In this document: positions 36,872-49,800 of the stretch, one piece after another
Position numbering within the stretch: the stretch's first letter is position 1
Layout of the letters: every line of letters begins with the position of its first letter
Assembly (NCBI RefSeq): GCF_000471905.2
Contig: NW_006499435.1
Coordinates: 1,938,153 to 2,002,152, forward strand
Length of the DNA stretch: 64,000 nt
Source: Amborella trichopoda
Lineage: Eukaryota > Streptophyta > Magnoliopsida > Amborellales > Amborellaceae
Reading direction: 5' to 3'
The notes under the pieces: generated by a model
What the model was told of the DNA's origin: nothing
Seen by the model: the letters and a program-made list of their open reading frames with translations, nothing else
Database searches by the model: none
Position numbers and translations under genes: made by a program

Positions 36872-38171
36872 TTATATGAATACATTAGAACCATTGAAAT
36901 AAATTTTTATTTCCTTACCGGGTATCATTAGAGTTATACTTGACAAACTTGTCTTAACTTTCAACAGCTATAGTAAAAATGTTTATTTTGTTGTCACAAC
37001 ATAAAACATATGATTGCTTTATTGGGAATATTCAATGTATCAACAATGAACAATATTAACATAAGAACTACGTTAGCAAACAATAAGAATGGAAGCCAAC
37101 GTATATAATATTATCAGGGGAAGGAAAACCAAGAATGACCTTTAATATGGGATTGTAGTTAACTAAAGCACAAAACCTCAAAAATGTAAATAGTGGTCTA
37201 TCTAAATTATTTTGTTGTATGTACTAATGAAATAAAACAAATGAAAAGGTGAAATTAATCAAACTTTTGTATGCATAAATAATGTAACAAAATGCTTAAA
37301 TAAATTCAAATATTCAAAGCTCACGTTGAATTTCTAGTTGTCTAGTTCTTTAGTTGTCACTGTATTTCTCTCTTGTTCTTTGTCTAGTTCTTTCGTTGTC
37401 ATTGTATTTCTCATTTCCTCTTTATAAAGATGTTTTGTGTTTAGAGGAAAAAAAGATTTTTTATTGGGTTACTCTTCTTCTAACTATTATTTTGAGATAA
37501 ATGGTTCCTTTGAAATATTATTTTTGGGAGAATATATTGCACTTCTTTTAAAGGAATATATTGGTTAAATCAAGATTCAACACTTCCACTTTTTATGTGC
37601 TTATTTTTAACCTAAAATTCACAGATATGAAATCCATGAAGAGATAATACGGTTACAGCTTTCTTTTTTCTTTTTTGAAAAGAGTTTTTAAGAAAAGATA
37701 AAATATATATTTATATCGGTTCCATTAAAAATAAAATTTTAAAGATATTTGAAAACCTAAACTCGGAGGTCTTATTAAAAAAAGTAGATTTTTTTTTTTA
37801 AAAAAAAATCTTGTTTTAAGAATAGACTGGCTAAACTATGGTCTAGAATAAAGGAACTTTGGATAATTTCACTTCAGTCGGTTTTCTCGTTTGTTGGTTA
37901 TATAACCGACCCCAATCTCTCTCTCTCTCTCTCTCAAAACATACAAATTGTAAAATGGCCGCCATTTGAGCAATAATCTCTCTTGTAAGTTTACATGGCA
38001 ATTTGATCGACTTCAATAAATAAATGCTGGGGCCACATTTCAGCCATTAAGTTACCCGGCTAGCATCTCGGATGTGGTAGGCCACAGGGCATAATACAAA
38101 GTCTCATGCTTCTAATTCTTGGTATATACAACTTAGTTGCTTTCGGATACAATTCCAAAGTTTTAAACTTG
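36872..38171. other. Intergenic, no gene recognised
   Basis: AT-rich; includes a partial direct repeat of TAGTTCTTT.GTTGTCA.TGTATTTCTC near 37350 and a (CT)n run at 37917-37936. Confidence 0.45.
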
Positions 38172-38405
38172 ACCCGGTTTCTATGGGCCAAGCCCTCATA
38201 TGCGTGTCTATTAATAAATCTATTTTTAAGATGGATGTTTTGACTTAGTTTTTAATGACATGTAATATCTAACATGGAGATCATGAATATGAAAAAATAA
38301 GTAAATTAATTAAAAATAATAATTCTGGTAAAAAAACATTTGAACCGTTAGTTTACATGATTTTAGATGGAACACCTTTCCATCTTTAAGATGAATGCTT
38401 TACAC
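38172..38405. repeat. Dispersed repeat family C, copy 1
   Basis: Shares with 57452-57650 the words 'GACCCGGTTTCTATG', 'CTATTAATAAATCTATTTTT', 'CATGTAATATCTAACATGGAG' (one mismatch) and 'TTTTAGATGGAACACC'. No coding capacity; type unknown. Confidence 0.5.
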
Positions 38406-38777
38406 TTTTTGAACCGCATATGCAGTCATGCAGTACAGCCTGCAAGAAACAATTTTCCTCTTGACTTTTAACAATCAAGGGCAGGGTAGGGCGAATTGAG
38501 GAATTTTTGGACTCGAAGATTAATCTTAACTAAGACCATGGATCAAAGTTATCTGAATTAAGTGCTAGGAAATTATCTAAAAAGGGTATGCAGGTAGTTC
38601 CCAGTTCATTTCAGCTGAACTTTGTGGCACATTCTAAGCGGCCAGGATTCATTTTTTACGGTTATAGATGAATGACATCCTTGTACTAAATATAAATGAC
38701 CTCATAGTGTACTATTGCATCTACACGCAAATTATAAGCTGAGCTGTCAAAGTTCAATTTTGATGATTATAAGTAAT

Positions 38778-39003
38778 GGGAAAAGTGAATATTGAGCCGA
38801 GGCTCTAAACAATCAAATTGGAACCTATCACAAAAATTTCTTTAGAAAAGCTTGTTTTGATGCCCAAATGTTCTCAAATTGATCATCTCGATAATTTATG
38901 GAAATGAGAGAAAAATAGATTTCACATTTTAAAAATTGTGTATTCTGTAACGCATAGGCTCTAATTTGATTGCATAGAACCTAGGCTCTATGCAAACCGC
39001 ACC
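38778..39003. mobile_element. MITE family A, short internally deleted copy
   Basis: Only about 225 bp: both ends are present (GAGCCGAGGCTCTAAACAATC and CCTAGGCTCTATGCAAACCGCACC), but the right half of the body is missing. Confidence 0.6.
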
Positions 39004-39220
39004 TGTAGATAATTGACCTGATTGTACCAAATATTAATGGCTTTGTAGTGTACTGCCTCTATGCAAATTATAAGATGTAAGGGCCAAAAAATCAAAAGGA
39101 ATCTCCACTAATCACAAAGTATATAGAAATTTCTTGGGCTCCCAGTTCCCACCTCTCCCCTCCCATAACAAGAGTCCTTGCACATCCCTCCTTCAAACGT
39201 ATATATTATATAAGAAAAAA

Positions 39221-39541
39221 AGTTTATAGAAGGATACAACCTTATAATGTAGAACTATGGATGCACCTATGTTCAAAAACCCTTTGATTGATCATCTCGA
39301 CATCGAGATGTATGACCATGAAAAAAAAAAAGATTTTCAGTCTCAGAAATAGTGCATTTTACAACATATTATCTACAGCATCCATTTTCAAGATTTTCAT
39401 ATGTTTATAGATCTACTTGATTTTAATCATTTTTAAAATTTAAAATTTTATAATTAAATATGAAAATAGACTTTGAGAAAATCCTAAGAACATTTTACAT
39501 CAAAATTATATATCATGATAAAATTTGAAGGTGCACTTTAT
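39221..39541. mobile_element. MITE family A, copy
   Basis: Left part AGTTTATAGAAGGATACAACC, core ATCATCTCGACATCGAGATG, right part AAATTTGAAGGTGCACTTTA. The right terminal repeat is cut short. Confidence 0.5.
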
Positions 39542-39788
39542 CTCTACAGCTACGGATACATTTGTATGCCACTTGCAATTTACACGAGGCAACCAACTTT
39601 TTTTTTATAGAAGTAAGGTTGCAATATTCTAAACCATATAGTTTAGTTAGGCAATATAAATTTTACAAAGTTTTTATGTTGGTGCTTATATGTGCTGTAT
39701 TTTTAAAATGATGTCAAATCTACATGGTCCAAGTAAAATGGATAGTGGAGATTATTGCAACTTTACTTGTAACAATTTCTTTCCTTAA

Positions 39789-40896
39789 GGGGTGGTTTGG
39801 TGACATGAAAATCTATTACGTGGCAATAGATTATAAAGAAATATGAGATTTACATTTGTTTGGGTATAATTTGATAGTAAGGAAATGGAAAGACATCACT
39901 CGAGATCATCCAAGATTTCCACAAAAATCACAAAATCCATTAAACGCGGTGAACACAGTGAGGAATGAAAAATCTATTACGAGGTTTATAGGTAATCTTT
40001 GTAAATAGTTCGGTGTGTGTCTCTCTGCCCTATCCCCGCTTGATGCGGGACAATTTTCTACTGCAATCATAATAAAAAATTTATACATCCCTTTATCCCC
40101 AATTTTAATATTATTCCCACTTGATGAGGGCAATTTTCTACTGCAATCATAATAAAAAATTTCTACATCCCTTTATCCCCAATTTTAATAATTGATAAAT
40201 GAAAGTAGGGAGAAATTTAAATTGATTTAAACAGTTGTAGAACTTGATGAGGACAATTTTCTACTGCAATCATAATAAAAAAATTTCTATATCCCTCTAT
40301 CCCCAATTTGAGTTGTAGCCGGCCATCAGGTATCGTATAAAAACGTAAATAATAAAAATAATAATCGGTAATCGATGAGAAATCACATAACACAATCTTA
40401 ATAAAAAATTTCATTCTCATAAAAGATTAGTAAAAGCTCAATTGAAATAAGATACCTCTTTAGTCTCCTTCAATGCTTCAAAATTTTCTATTGCAATTAT
40501 CAAACTTTGTAGTTTACTAATCAAACTTTTTCCCATTTTTTAACTTGTACCATAAAGATTTTGATTTTGGTGTCATGAATTTATTGCTTATTTGAAATGA
40601 TATATAGAGAGACATTTGAAAGACTTCTATAATAAATAACTAAAAATAAGGCTTATTACAATAAAATTATGTTATTTCAATTATATTATTCCAATGACTA
40701 ATCATGTTAGCCAAACATAGCCCTATTTTTCATATTTGGATGGTAATGTATTTTTCATATTTCTTCCAAACATAGCCAAATAGTAGCAATATATTTCTCA
40801 AGTTGCATCTAAATACTGACAATCCATTTGCAGGTAATGTATTATGCCCATAACATATTTCACAGACAATATATTTCCAAGTATCCAAACGGCCCC
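39789..40896. mobile_element. Candidate PIF/Harbinger-type (Tourist-like) element, 1.1 kb
   Basis: Left end GGGGTGGTTTGGTGACATG and right end, on the other strand, GGGGCCGTTTGGATACTTGG. TAA is duplicated on both sides (39786-39788 and 40897-40899). TWA duplications with GGG..GTTTGG ends are typical of PIF/Harbinger. No transposase is visible. The interior holds the tandem repeats at 40039-40311. Confidence 0.5.
40039..40311. repeat. Three spaced copies of a ~70 bp repeat
   Basis: Units begin CTTGATG.GG at 40039, 40120 and 40243. They share CAATTTTCTACTGCAATCAT and ATCCCTTTATCCCCAATTT; spacing is uneven (81 and 123 bases). Confidence 0.8.
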
Positions 40897-40927
40897 TAAT
40901 GGTAATAAATCAAAATATGTAAAGAGC

Positions 40928-41352
40928 AGGATGCAGTTTCTATAAGGTTGCAACCTTAAACAATCCAGGTATCCAAACAGCCCCTAATGGTAATAAATAA
41001 GAACATGTAAAGAGCAAGATGAGGTTTTTATGAGGTTGCAACATTAAAGGCGTACTTCCAAATTTTATCCTAACGTGTAATTTTGGTGTCAATTTCTTAG
41101 GATTGTCTAAAAATCTATTTTTATCTCTAATTATATCTAAAAATGGTTAAAATCAAGTAGATCTAATCTAGATAATTTGTTGCAAGATGCACTATTTTTA
41201 AGACTTAATATCTTTTTTTCTTTTTCAAATTCATACATCCCCATGTTGAGATGATCAAATAGAGTGTTTTTCAACATTAAAACAACCTTTTTCCGATAGA
41301 TTTTTGTAGTGCATATTTAATTCTACATTTTAAAGTTGCAACCTTATATAAA
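40928..41352. mobile_element. MITE family A, copy with duplicated left end
   Basis: The left end (TTTCTATAAGGTTGCAACC) and its flank, including the tail of the neighbouring 39789-40896 element (GTATCCAAACAGCCCCTAATGG), recur about 95 bases later. The family-A insertion was therefore followed by a small tandem duplication of element plus flank. Confidence 0.6.
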
Positions 41353-41744
41353 CTTTCTCCATTCCTAAATCCTCTCACTTTCCCAACTTCAGAAATTCGT
41401 GGGCCAATCTGGCACAATTGGCAGCCCTAGTAACTAATAATATTGCTACTCTTGTAAAATCAGGTCCTAAAAGAAAAGGAAAAAGATTAGAAATAGATTA
41501 ACTAATGATGCGTATTTCAATTTCCTGTAAAATAAATGTGACCTAAGCACTTGTATTTCATGGACAACCTGAAAGCATCGAGAGTACATGGGTGTTTGCT
41601 GCTCTTTCTCCATGTATAGTGAGAAGCTTGCGCAGAAGTATATACAAGGACTGCACGTTTTTTTTGGGGTAAATCAATGGGGGAGAAGGCACTCTATCCA
41701 TTTTCATTAATTAAAATGGAGAAAATACAGATAATATCGTTATA

Positions 41745-41860
41745 ACCCTACAATAGGGCACTTATGCTAAATCATGAAGCAAAAAAACAAAAATAAAATC
41801 TGACCCTACAATAGGGCACTCGTGCTAAATCATGAAGTAAGGAAACAAAAATAAAATCTG
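41745..41860. repeat. 57-bp tandem duplication
   Basis: ACCCTACAATAGGGCACT and ATGCTAAATCATGAAG, followed by an A-rich tail and AATAAAATCTG, occur twice in a row. It lies in the presumed 3' flank of the NEMP gene. Confidence 0.75.
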
Positions 41861-42353
41861 GTAGTCTAGACCGCCAAACTGTAGCATTAGAAAAAGATGT
41901 GGCTTTCTTGACTGACTATGCATTAGCAAACAAAATAGTAGCAAGTCCCAGCTTCCCCCCCCTGCCCCCACAATTTGTTGCATCATCATCTCAGAATGAT
42001 GACCATATAGCAACCAAAATTTGAAGAACAAAAGCTGTGTTACCGCTGGCCAAGATGCCGTCTTGCTGATCCAAATAACAGACCATTTCTGGAAAAGTAG
42101 CACCCTTTCCCCAGGATCTCAATTTACTGAATCAACTGGTCTCTTACTTCGTGTGCACCTCACTAACAACCAGTGCCTCCATATACAAAAACTGTCATAT
42201 TCGCCTATAGTAAATTAAAAAGAAAGGGAAAAAACAAACAAAGAAAAACAAAGTCTGTGTGTGTGTGTGATTCATTAAGCACCCCTTTACAGACCCACTC
42301 TCTTTAATTGCCAATGAAGAGATTAGAAAAGCATCAAAACCCACTCCTGGTTT

Positions 42354-43750
42354 CTATGACCACCACTTTGAAAGGCTAATCCCACAACTTTCTTCACAGG
42401 TCTCATCACTGGAATCTGACTCACTTAAAGTGGTCTCATCTGAGGTGGCCTCTGGCACCAGGTGTATGTGATCAGAGTGCTCGATCATCCATTCTGTGAA
42501 CTCAGGAGATGATGCCAATTCGCGTATGGCTTCTCGGGTTGATTCCCTCGTGAACTCCTCCCACTCTTTCTTTGAGAATCTCTTCCTTGTTGGATCCTTG
42601 TGGACAGTTGAGTAGTAGTTCTGGCTCTGAGATGTACTCCTCGATGGTGTCAAAACCAATCCTGTGACAAAATTTACTTCCCGCTGAAATGGACAGAAAT
42701 TAAACATGCACTCACCGATAATTTACTTCTAGTTAAATCGATAGAAACTTAACTCTCTCTCTCTCTCNNNNNNNNNNNNNNNNNNNNNNNNNNNNNNNNN
42801 NNNNNNNNNNNNNNNNNNNNNNNNNNNNNNNNNNNNNNNNNNNNNNNNNNNNNNNNNNNNNNNNNNNNNNNNNNNNNNNNNNNNNNNNNNNNNNNNNNNN
42901 NNNNNNNNNNNNNNNNNNNNNNNNNNNNNNNNNNNNNNNNNNNNNNNNNNNNNNNNNNNNNNNNNNNNNNNNNNNNNNNNNNNNNNNNNNNNNNNNNNNN
43001 NNNNNNNNNNNNNNNNNNNNNNNNNNNNNNNNNNNNNNNNNNNNNNNNNNNNNNNNNNNNNNNNNNNNNNNNNNNNNNNNNNNNNNNNNNNNNNNNNNNN
43101 NNNNNNNNNNNNNNNNNNNNNNNNNNNNNNNNNNNNNNNNNNNNNNNNNNNNNNNNNNNNNNNNNNNNNNNNNNNNNNNNNNNNNNNNNNNNNNNNNNNN
43201 NNNNNNNNNNNNNNNNNNNNNNNNNNNNNNNNNNNNNNNNNNNNNNNNNNNNNNNNNNNNNNNNNNNNNNNNNNNNNNNNNNNNNNNNNNNNNNNNNNNN
43301 NNNNNNNNNNNNNNNNNNNNNNNNNNNNNNNNNNNNNNNNNNNNNNNNNNNNNNNNNNNNNNNNNNNNNNNNNNNNNNNNNNNNNNNNNNNNNNNNNNNN
43401 NNNNNNNNNNNNNNNNNNNNNNNNNNNNNNNNNNNNNNNNNNNNNNNNNNNNNNNNNNNNNNNNNNNNNNNNNNNNNNNNNNNNNNNNNNNNNNNNNNNN
43501 NNNNNNNNNNNNNNNNNNNNNNNNNNNNNNNNNNNNNNNNNNNNNNNNNNNNNNNNNNNNNNNNNNNNNNNNNNNNNNNNNNNNNNNNNNNNNNNNNNNN
43601 NNNNNNNNNNNNNNNNNNNNNNNNNNNNNNNNNNNNNNNNNNNNNNNNNNNNNNNNNNNNNNNNNNNNNNNNNNNNNNNNNNNNNNNNNNNNNNNNNNNN
43701 NNNNNNNNNNNNNNNNNNNNNNNNNNNNNNNNNNNNNNNNNNNTAACTAA

Positions 43751-43802
<52 letters not shown>

Positions 43803-46800
43803 TCTACTATACTCCAATTGTCAAAATTTTCTGGTATGAGGCAGCAAATGTAGCAAAGGAGCCACAACATGTGGTGAGCAGTATGATTTTCGACAAATAA
43901 TTGACACAACAAAAGAATGACAAACAGACCTCCATGTGTTTTCTTAATGGCACACAATTTTGAAAACGAGCATATTGATAATCTCAACTTTCGGAATCCG
44001 AAAGCCATATTTGATATCTTGGAGAGAGATCAGTATCTCTAAACGAATTCTCAAAGAAAAAAATAGGGAAATTTACTGTCAAGTCCCCATACAAGATCAA
44101 TATTTAAAAAAAAAAGGAAAAAAGAAAGACCGCATATACATTTCACATTGAAGTCCGACTTTTCGTTTTTGATTTTTTTTCCAATTATTTTCAATGAGTG
44201 AAGGCTGGGTCTGGAACATTGAGTTCGAACCCCATTTTTCAGGTGAAAACGGATTGGAACTTGAGATCCGGATCCAACTATCACTCAAAATAATTGTGTA
44301 GATACACACAATGGAAGTCTGAAAACATCACACAATTTTGTGGAAGACTAGGTTCGGACCTTCAAGTTCCAAACCCTTTTTTTTTTAGTTAAACCTGGGT
44401 TTTTGAACTTGAAGGTCCGACTCAGGCTTTCAGTTAAAAATATGTGTCAGGTTCGAACATGGAAGTCCAAACCCAACACACATTCTTTTGAGTGAAAGCT
44501 GGGTCCGGATTCAACCTTTACTCATAAAAGGAAAAAGAACAACATTCGAACTTTGGATGTCCGAAAAGGGATTGGCTTGGAAAAAATATAAACTAATGAG
44601 AAAAAGTAGGACTTCAAGATAAAATATAGACTACGTTTTTAATTTATTTGTTTATCATTTATTTATTTTTAAACTAACGATCATGTACAAGGAGTTTTCT
44701 TAAATTTCCCACAAAAAATATAAAACCACTAGCGGGCATTATCATAAAAGACACCATATATATAATACCTCTTGTGGGAGAGCCAGACCATGAATATTGA
44801 TTGCTAGGGCTCTGCCGATTATGTGAAGCTTTGATAAGTGCCTTTTGAGCACCCATCTTAGGTGGGGTTCTCCTAAAAAATTCAGCCTTAGTGCGATTAC
44901 CTGGTGGATGCCACATATTCCGCTTTCCTGAACGTGGTCTCCACCTGCATACATCCCCAAATATCATTTCCTAACAAATGATAGAGAAAAAGAGAAAACA
45001 GAAAAAAAAGGAACGGAAAGCAGAGCTCTGCTTCACATGAGTTAAGCAGGATTTGAATTCTATTTGAATTTCCATACCTCATGCAAGACATGAGACTGCA
45101 CAAGCACCAGCAAGCAGCTAATGACCCCGTCGCCAAGAGAGCATCTTTTGAGCTCTGGTGAAATATTCATGATTAGTGCCATTCAAGGTTTCCAGAAAAT
45201 CGGAAGCTATAATCTAATGGACAGTAAAAACAGTAGTCCATTGGGATCATCACCATTCGATGATATAATGGATGGTGATGGAGACAGATCAGGACCCACC
45301 ATTGGGGCTCTGTCCTGTTCTGCTGGATCCACTCTCTCCATCGCCATCCATCGTTTCATTGGAATAATGATGGCCCCAATGAATTCTAGCTTTCCAAATC
45401 CAAAGTCCACTGGACTATAGTAGACTTTTTTCTCAAACTACACGTGCGACGAAACCAAACATGAAAGTGATATCCCAGGATACTGGCAAATATATAGCTA
45501 ATAGTTTTTAACCACTAGTGTTCCAGGACTGGTTGGACTAGGCCTTAGCTAGAGACTTTCTACTTTGATTTGATTTTCTTTTTTACTTTTTGTTTTTGTC
45601 AAAAACAAGTGTTTTAACTTTTAGAAGAAGAATCAGATCATTAAGTGTGCGTCCTAGTTTAAGGTGGGGAATATGTCAGATTATATTGAAGGATCTAAAA
45701 AGGATATATTATTAAAAAAAAAAAAATCCTCACAATAGAAAAAGTTAAGAAACTAAAACAAGTGGACTATGTCAGATTATATTGAAGGATCTAAAAAGAA
45801 GATATCATTTAAAAAAAAAAAACCCTCACAAGGGTCAGAAAAAGTTAAGAAATTGTTACAGCCACATTTCAAATCAAACTATCTCATAAGCTCTCCTTGG
45901 TTACAGTTCAGAGATCTTACAAACCATCGAACCCTAAAAATCCAAGAGAAAAAACAATCTCAGCCTAAGTAATGTCTTTAACCATTGACGTTAGTGGCAC
46001 AGGAGCCAACACATCAATCCCAATACCAAAGAAGGACTACCTTTTTTCTTGTGTGGCTAAAAGAAGCACTACCTGAAGTATACAAACTGTCCCAATAATC
46101 CGCATGGCCCACTTCACAAATTGAGCAACTCCAATATCAACACTGCCATCTTCTGAAAGTACAAATTTTCGCACACCCCAATATCCTAGCCATGCTCCAG
46201 CAATTAATATTCCTACCACTAGAAATATAGACACCTGAAAGCAGAACACATCACAAGAACAAATGTCAGCAAATGCAATTTAAATAGCGAGGAAGAAAAA
46301 GTTGAGAAGCAAGAATTTTCAATGAGTTGGAGGGACATGCATTATAGATAGCAATATTAAACTATTATTTGCATTAGATCTCTGTTTATGATGGAACCAT
46401 TTATTTGGGAGAACAGGACTAAAGAATATCAATCTACCATGCAACATGGGAACAAAAGATGCCTAGCTGGAAAAAAGGTTTAGGTCGAAGGAGGTCAATG
46501 AATAACACAATTCAGGTGAAGGGAGGTATCTGTATCATACAGTTAATGCAGAGGGAGGTCCATATATTATGGGAGAGCATTTGTGTGTGCATGAGTATAT
46601 ACACCAGCACAAAAAAAAAATTATTTACACACGCATACAAGTATGTACATAGGACTACTTCTATGTTAATGCATGCATTTGAGAGTGTTCTCAATTATCA
46701 CACAGAAAAATATGAGGTTTAGACTACAAATGGTCATATACTTATATTTTCAATTAACTTACGTAATGAAAAATGTGGTTTAGACTACAACAATTGGCCC

Positions 46801-49800
46801 AATGAGATAGCCTCCAATATATATATATACGGGAAAAGATGGCATACGCCCATTCACGTATTGGTTTTGGTATGCCAACGGCCCGGATTAACGGGGTTAA
46901 AATGAAGGGTCGCCATTCAAATGGGGAAACTCTCGCTGCAGAAGGGAAACTCCATTTGAAATGGAGACAGCTTAGGCCTGCAAACTCCGGCCTACTGTGC
47001 AGAGATGGCAGGCCTACCTGGCTCAAACCCTTTTCATACTCCATCTCTCTCTCTACCGATGCATCCACTCCCTCTCTCTAAACCACAAGAAATCAACTAC
47101 CATTCCCCTTCTCTCTCTAAAGCCAGACGAGCCGTCTCCCTCGAGCCCTTTCTCTCTCTAAACCAGAAATATAGAAATCTCTCTCTCTCTCTCCATTTTC
47201 CTCTCTATCTTTCACAAACTACAGGAAACCTAATACACCCTCGCGCTCTCTCTCTCTAAACCAGAAATACATAAATCTCTCTCTCAATTTTCCTCCCTAT
47301 CTTTCACAAACCACAGAAGGGAAGCCCTACCAAACTGTCGTCTCCCTCTCTCTGCGCCTCTCATACGATAACAGAAGTGAAAGCCCTCTCTCGTTCGCAG
47401 TCACAGAGGTACGAATAGAGTGGATTATTCATGTATTTTTGGTTTGAAACCCTATGATGGGTTTGTAGTTATGGGTTATTGGTTTGAAAACCCTGTGATG
47501 GGTTTGCATATTGCATATTTCATTACTATGATGGGTTTGTTCTAATGCTGTAAATCTGCATTTTTTGCTTTGAAAAATAGGAGATGGGTTCGTTCTAATG
47601 CTGTAAATCTGCGTTTTTTGCTTTGAAAAATAGGAGATGGGTTTGTTCTAATGCTGAAAATCTGTGTTTTTTGCTTTGGAAAATAGGAGATGGGTTTGTT
47701 CTAATGCCGTAAATCTGCGTTTTTTGCTTTGAAAAATAGGAGATGTACTACTGCATTTTCAAAATATCGAGCCCAAAGATCCTAGATTTTGGGGCTAGAT
47801 CTACACAAAACTAGGCTTTAATCCAAATAATTAAACCAAAAATATAATTCTTTAACGAATAATGAATCAAATGAACTAGATTTCACTAAAATAGAAGATT
47901 TAATCTTCAATTGGTGGCCTGTGACGAAATGCCCAAAATTAAATTGAAAAAAAAAAAATACATGTTTCAGATTCAATTGGCGGGCTATTTCTTTTTCAAT
48001 GGCAAATTTTTTTTTTAGACATTAGCTGTCCCATTATCATTGTTATTTCAATGGAAAAGGTTACTGATGATGTTCCCATTATCCTTGATATTTCAATGGA
48101 AAAGTCTACTGATGCGCTTGAACTTGATTCATATGCGCTCATCTTATTTTTCTTTCATCACCATTTTTTAGGACTATTTCTTTTTCAATGGCATTTTTTT
48201 TTTTAATACATTATCTGTCCCATTATCATTGTTATTTCAATGGAAATGGTAATTGATGAAGTTCACAATATCCTTGATATTTCAATGGAAAAGTATACTG
48301 ATGAGCTTGAATTTGATTCATATGTGCTCATCCTATGTAACTTTCATCACCATTATATAGTTTATTTTTCTATGTAGGGTCTGTTGAAAAACTTAGATGG
48401 ATCACACCGTTTTAGACTTGTGTCATCTCCCACTTGTGCAATTGGAGACAACATGGGTGACACTAATGAGCCCATGGAGCAGGTTCTTTATCTTGCAACC
48501 CCTCCTAGAAAATTTACAGAAATGCAAGATGGGAAACCTGACCCCTCAACCAAAGGCCTAGAAACAAATGCACCTCGTGTAAGAATGAAGTTTTCTTCAG
48601 AAGAATATGCAATTGACTATTATAAGGCTTATGCATTGGCCAAAGGCTTTGGTATCCGGTTGGGGATTACCCATAATAAAAAAAGTGAAAGGATTGATAG
48701 AGAAATTATTTGCTCTAAAGAAGGATTTCACAAAGTGAAAGAGCAGATTAGTGGAAAGGAACTCCTTGAATCAGGTGTGGGTGTAAGGCTAAGCTAGGAC
48801 TCAGTAGAAAAGCGGACAATAAGTGGGTTGTGACTAGGTTTGTTGATGATCACAATCACGATCTAGTTAGTCCAAGAAAAGCTTGTTTAATTTGCAGCCA
48901 CCGAACATTGTCTAGTGCCACAAAGTTGATAATAAATTCAATGAGTTTGGTAATGGTTAGGCCAAGACATATTCATAGAGCAAGCTGGAGGGATCGAGAA
49001 TGTTACATGTACACAAAATGACATCGAAAATGAAATTACTAGTGCCAGAAGAAAACTACCAAGAGAAGATGGTAGTCTAGTTATGCAATGGCTCTATAAA
49101 ATGAAAGAATCGAACCCATCTTTTTTCTATAGAGTGAAATTAAATGAAGACGATCACATTCTCAGCATCTTATGAGTAGATGCCACATGTAAAGTTTCGT
49201 AAACAATGGTGATGAAAGTTTAATAGGATGAGCACATATGAATCAAATTCAAGCCCATCATTATACTTTTCCATTGAAATATCAAGGATAATGTGAACTT
49301 CATCAGTAACCATTTCCATTGAAATAACAATGACAATGGGACAACTAATGTATTAAAAAAATAAAAATGCCATTGAAAAAGAAATAGCCCTAAAAAATGG
49401 CGATGAAAGAAAAATAGGATGAGCACATATGAATCAAATTCAAGCCCATCAGTAGACTTTTCCATTGAAATATCAAGGATAATGGGAACATCATCAGTAA
49501 CCTTTTCCATTGAAAGAACAATGATAATGGGACAGCTAATGCATAAAAATAAAAATAAAAATTGCCATTGAAAAAGAAATAGCCCGCCAATTGAATCTGA
49601 AACATGTATTTTTTTTTCAATTTAATTTTGGGCAATAGGTCACAGGCTGCCAATTGAAGATTAAATCTTCTATTTTAGTGAAATCTGGTTCATTTGTTTC
49701 ATTATTCGTTAAAGAATTATATTTTTGGTTCAACTATTTGGATTAAAGTATAGTTTTGTGTAGATCCAGCACCAAAATTTAGGATCTTTGGGCTCGATAT

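Noticed and set aside
42684-42707. Acceptor TTTCAG at 42684 for the last NEMP exon
   Set aside because: It gives a phase that does not match the preceding exon; CACAG at 42662 does and keeps the conserved tail.
42729-44008. ERERER-rich protein spanning the gap
   Set aside because: Product of the (CT)n tracts and N bases.
45121-45420. 99-codon plus-strand frame
   Set aside because: Runs antisense to NEMP exon 8 and across the family-D repeat.
48384-48797. A host FAR1/FHY3 gene
   Set aside because: It lies between the inverted arms of a MULE, is frameshifted and lacks the transposase-derived core and SWIM finger.
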